From NCBI GenBank assembly GCA_032718475.1, contig JAUCBJ010001987.1, positions 1 through 22,654 of the forward strand: 22,654 nt of DNA, in the 5' to 3' direction. Positions 18,893-22,654 of this stretch are shown here, in pieces. How positions within the stretch are numbered: the stretch's first letter is position 1; every line of letters begins with the position of its first letter. The notes under the pieces are model-generated. The model was not told the DNA's origin. It saw nothing but the letters and a program-made list of their open reading frames with translations, and searched no databases. Both the position numbers and the translations under genes were made by a program. This DNA is from Nemertoderma westbladi (Eukaryota; Xenacoelomorpha; Nemertodermatida; Nemertodermatidae).

Positions 18893-20438
18893 GTTATTAC
18901 AGCGATAAAAGCTCTATCAGTATAAAAACTGTCGCCTATGTAATGCAACCTATCATATTGTATGTAGTTGTATGTATTAATTGATGAATTCCAATCTATC
19001 TTGGATTTAATGTTTTACAGATATTTAAGTAGATTTAGTTCCTAGCATTTTACCATTATTGAAATTGAGATTATATAGAATTTTATGTAAGGATTCTTTT
19101 TGTCATTTGAAATTTAATTACGTGGTAAATGCATGTTAAAATGGGAATATGAACAAATTCTGTACTCTTAACGCCAATGTTCTATGGAAGGGTTGAAATT
19201 TCTGACAAATATATAATTGAGTCAGAGGCGTTTATTAGGAGCCCGCTCGACTGGCGGGATACTTATTATAAAATAAAAATCTGCGGGATACCTACTGTAA
19301 AAATCTCAGGATATATAACACTGACTGACTGACTGATAATTATCAAGGTTCAGGCACTTCCTGCCTGGCGATTTTGTTGAAATTTTAAAAGTAAATTGCT
19401 TTGGTGGTTCATAATCGCGTTACAAAATATCAGATCGATTCTATGTGTGGTATTCGATATATTTCGTTTTTTGAACTTTTCTTTTGATTTTTTTTGAAAT
19501 TTCGTTTTTCGTTTTTGTTTTTTATCAGCTCTCAGGGATAGACAGAAAATAGTTGAGACAAAATAAAAAATACAACTGCAGTAGGATTATATTATTATTC
19601 CACGAATCATTGGGCTGATTATTTTGTATACGATATATGTAGAAAGTTCTTAAAAATAATATTCTTATTGTGGGGCGAGACACGTATGGCGAGCCATCAG
19701 CGAACTGATATAATTATACTATGGCCGTTTTTCAAAAGTCTGTGTGTGTATGTGTGTGTGTGTGTGTGTGTCGGAAGCCATAAATGTCGGAAGCCATAAT
19801 CGAAGTTAATATCTTCAGCTAACTGCTAAATTGTATGGTTGAGTCATTTTGAACGGTCTCTCCATGGAAATTAATTGTTTAGCACAATACGATTAAAGTT
19901 ATTTTGCACAGAAATTAGATATCTGGAATCCATGTACCCCATTCCATTATAGTTTTTTATTTTTTCAAGTGATTTGCGTTAATAAATGTATTTTTAATTG
20001 ATTTAAACATAATTAACATTGTAAATTCATACGCTGATTCCATTCTCCCCCATAGAGCCTAAGGCATGGCAAGGGCAGCCGTGCCCAATAATATTTCTTG
20101 AAGTTTTACATTAGTAACATTGCAAGCTAAAGTCTTTGACCAAGCCAGTGCCTAGGCTAGTACACAAGGACATACAGTAGTAGTCCAGTAGAAGGAATAG
20201 TGCTCCTTCAATACATCTCAACAGACATCAATTCATTTGCCTGTGCCTACCAACGCGTGCTCCATAACATAACATATATTCTTGATTTCCATCACCTCTC
20301 ACCACAATTATTATTAGTAATTAAAAGTTTCAATTCGGTTTGTCTTTCCGTTATCTGGTTATTCAGTTATTGCATTATTAATAAATAAATGTTTTAAAAT
20401 ATATCTTACGAAATATGGTTAATCATTAAAACTTGTCG
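18893..20438. other. AT-rich non-coding interval with short repeats
   Basis: No exon is supported. Acceptor-like sites (ttattacag 18900, gttttacag 19020, tttatcag 19528) lead quickly to in-frame stops in the phase required after exon C. Small repeats are present. gcgggata...aaaaatct occurs twice at 19254-19306, and tgtcggaagccataa occurs twice at 19769-19800. A CAGGCA/TGCCTG hairpin lies near 19351-19367. An open frame of 62 codons at 20200-20388 has no recognisable features. Confidence 0.55.
19741..19771. repeat. (TG)n microsatellite
   Basis: About 15 TG dinucleotides with one interruption (gtatg), directly followed by two copies of a 16-bp unit beginning tgtcggaagccataa. Confidence 0.93.
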
Positions 20439-20982
20439 CTAACATTCTCGCTATGGGGGTTTTAAAGAGTGTTGATTACATTTCTGATGTCAGTTTTCAC
20501 GTTTACATAAATCTAGTCTGTCTGTCTGTCGGTCTTTCTGTCAGTCAGTCTGTCAAAACATAAAAGAGAATTCAAATTAACTAACATTCTCGCTATGGGG
20601 GTTTTAAGGGGTGCTGATTTCATTTCTGATGTCAGTTTTCAGGTTTACATAAATCTAGTCTGTCTGTTTGTCGGTCTTTCTGTCAGTCAGTCAGTCTGTC
20701 AAAACTTAAAAAAGAATACAAACTAACTAACATTCTCGTTATGGGGGTTTTAATGGGTGCTAATTTTATTTCAGATGTCAGTTTTCACGTTTAATAAAAT
20801 ATACTCTGTCTGGCTGTCGGTATTTCTGTCAGTCAGTCTGTGAAAACTTAAGAAAGTATACTAACTAACCAACATTCTCGCTATGGGGGTTTTAAGGCGT
20901 TGCTGATTTCATTTTTGATGTCAGTTTGCACGTTTACATAAATCTAGTCTGTCTGTCTGTCTGTCGGTCTCTCTGTCAGTCT
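20439..20982. repeat. Four-copy ~142-146-bp tandem repeat
   Basis: Units start at 20439, 20581, 20727 and 20869. Each begins ctaacattctcgctatgggg or a close variant, continues gttttaa...gatgtcagttttcacgttta, and ends with a variable gtctgtctgtcggtc / tcagtcagtctgt simple-repeat tail. The copies differ by scattered substitutions, so the amplification is older than that of the two minisatellites. No open frame spans the copies. Confidence 0.93.
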
Positions 20983-21224
20983 GAACTACTGTACTGTGGT
21001 TGGTACGCCATATACCTAACACTAATAATACAGTCTACAATACAGCCTATCTACAGTACAGAATGGATTTGTTGCCACGAAGAGCAATAAATGCCATTAA
21101 TAATATCCACCAGTATACCTTCTCCAAGAACCTTCCAATAAAACATGTATTCCAGCATGACGTCCACTGCACGTCTTCGTGCTGTCCATGGTGACATGCA
21201 CTGGGCGTCATAGGCTCTAAGGGG
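20983..21224. other. Interval with subterminal hairpin, no supported gene
   Basis: Bases 21159-21175 (gacgtccactgcacgtc) and 21193-21209 (gacatgcactgggcgtc) are inverted copies matching at 14 of 17 positions. A frame from about 21000 to 21194 ending ...HCTSSCCPW has a cysteine-rich end, but no family was recognised and it may be chance. Confidence 0.4.
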
Positions 21225-21608
21225 TTAAGCAACACGGTCCCTACTTCGCCCTGTCGACACCCCAGCCATTTTTCACCAATCCTTTTTTGGAGTTTTTTAA
21301 TTTTTTTGGTATTGGTGAAAGTTCTACAACATTAGTAGATATGTTTTTTTTGATAGCTAGTGTTTTTTTGCTCGCTAGTATTTTTTGAAATTATAAAAAA
21401 TGTGAAAGTCCATGATATTTCAGGTTAAACTGTTGAAGAATATATTAATGACCAAAATAATTTCCAAAAATTACTAGCTAGTAGAAAATACTAGCTATAT
21501 ATACCATAAAAAATCTACTAAGGTTCTAGAACATTCGCTAATATAAAAAAGCACTCAAAATCACAAAAAATAAAGGTTAAAAAACTCATTCGGGACTCTT
21601 TTGCTTAA
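21225..21608. mobile_element. TTAA-flanked foldback (piggyBac-type MITE candidate)
   Basis: TTAA occurs at 21225-21228 and 21605-21608. The inner termini gcaacacggtccc and, read inverted, gcaaaagagtccc match at 9-10 of 13 bases. The interior folds back: 21321-21405 (gttctacaacattagtagat...gctagtatttttt) pairs with 21455-21535 read inverted (gttctagaaccttagtagat...). Separately, tttcaccaat (21271-21280) and attggtgaaa (21311-21320) form a perfect 10-bp hairpin. TTAA target duplication is typical of piggyBac elements. Since the DNA is AT-rich and the termini are imperfect, the superfamily call is tentative, while the foldback itself is clear. Confidence 0.5.
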
Positions 21609-22654
21609 GGAGTCAAAATTGTAGAAAAAATTCCCGAAGTTTGCGACGTTTGCGAAATTCGCGAAGAATCCGTCAGTTTCTGTGCCCTAATGGTTTCGTG
21701 ACGAAACAATAAAATCTTACACACTTAACACACACGAACTAATTTAATGTGTGTATTAGTATGCCTGAATAATTAAATAGGAATTAAATTAATGAATGCT
21801 ATTTCAACATGAAATCTACGGAATCAATACACAACACACGCTCACTACTGAATTTTTTTTTTAAGAATCAACACCCCCAACCGGGGTAAAAGGAAAGTAT
21901 ATTAATAATAATTATATTATATACATTAACATTAAAATCTAGCACAGTAAAAGTGTATTTTGTAATTCTACTGAATTTAAAAATTTATATAGATTGCAAC
22001 TTATATTTGGCTACCTTTTAATGGGTGACTAATATAATTATTCACCCCTATATATTTGTAGCCTTTTTAATTTGTGCCTCTAATTGAATCAAACATTAAA
22101 CTAAAATATATGTCACAATATTGGTCTGTCGGTAGCTGGTCAATGAATCTCTCATAAATTTGTTAATTAGTCGCTGCTCAGTCATTGAACATTTGAACAC
22201 GTGCTGCTCGAAGACCCCACAACGTGTTTTTATTACATAGGATTAGCATCATTTTTTAGCTGGAGCATTAATAGTGCAAATTAATTTAATTATATTTTAA
22301 TACCATTACTACATTGGCATAAGATAAGTTTTAACATTTCTTACAAATAGTGGTGCGAGCATAAAACTCAAATCACGCAAATTTAAAAGAACCGGGTGTG
22401 TTGTCATAGCAAAGTTTCCTATTTTTATTATGTGGGGGACGAGCCACAAAGTCAGCTAGCCCCACGCCTTATAGTTTAGACAATTGTTTAGTTTACTTAC
22501 TGCTGACCGACAAGGTTTATTTTTAATAGTCTTGTAAATAGGGTTTTTTCCCCGGGCTCCTTCCAGCCAGCTTGCTGGCTTTCTAGTTACCATATACATA
22601 TGGTGTGAATTTTATGTACGGCACGGCATGTATGAAATATTTATGTATAATTAA
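21609..22654. other. AT-rich non-coding interval
   Basis: No exon, RNA gene or transposon was recognised. The only features noticed are a short palindrome near 22568-22583 (agccagc-tt-gctggct) and a segment near 22432-22450 (tgtgggggacgagccac) weakly similar to one near 19670 (tgtggggcgagacac). Confidence 0.5.

Noticed and set aside
21000-21194. Small Cys-rich ORF (…HCTSSCCPW) as a transposase C-terminus
   Set aside because: Cysteine content alone is not diagnostic. No transposase motifs precede it, and the region overlaps an inverted repeat that explains part of the sequence.
18893-22654. Next exon of the PH-domain gene
   Set aside because: Every plausible acceptor checked leads to an in-frame stop within a few codons or lies in a repeat. 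The next exon is probably beyond the window.

Overview
The window is AT-rich, repeat-dense eukaryotic nuclear DNA, most likely from an invertebrate animal. Evidence for this: spliced exons with GT/AG boundaries, a decayed APE/RT non-LTR retrotransposon of RTE-like type, two large minisatellites, foldback (MITE-like) elements and long poly-C tracts. There are no bacterial operons, ribosome binding sites or CRISPR arrays. The species cannot be fixed from sequence alone. Layout from left to right: 107-3769 is a minisatellite of about 58 units of 63 bp with a nested ~1.1 kb duplication. 3770-5100 is AT-rich with one possible tRNA-derived SINE. 6125-6620 is a foldback element rich in C and G runs. 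About 6678-10210 is a dead LINE with four frameshifts and a deletion through its endonuclease. 10173-12388 is AT-rich with two hairpins and poly-C runs. 13245-13741 is a foldback MITE with ~93-bp arms. 14033-18874 is a second minisatellite of about 73 units of 66 bp. 18893-22654 holds microsatellites, a fourfold ~145-bp tandem repeat and a TTAA-flanked foldback element. The most important result is a host gene hidden among these repeats, on the + strand. Exon B (12389-12557) and exon C (13871-14028) have good splice sites and matching phase (1 nt + 2 nt). Together they encode a complete-looking pleckstrin homology (PH) domain. A candidate first exon (5101-5196, ATG with an upstream in-frame stop, phase 0) fits in front of them. 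The predicted protein segment is 141 residues (109 if the first exon is wrong), and the rest of the gene would lie beyond the window. In this model the LINE and the C-tract foldback sit in intron 1, the 497-bp MITE in intron 2, and the 66-bp minisatellite starts about four bases into intron 3. The repeats are therefore intronic cargo of one gene. If intron 3 is not spliced, the exon C reading frame runs straight through eight repeat units (180 more residues, Cys-rich) before stopping. The long open frames inside both minisatellites are otherwise most simply explained by unit lengths divisible by three.
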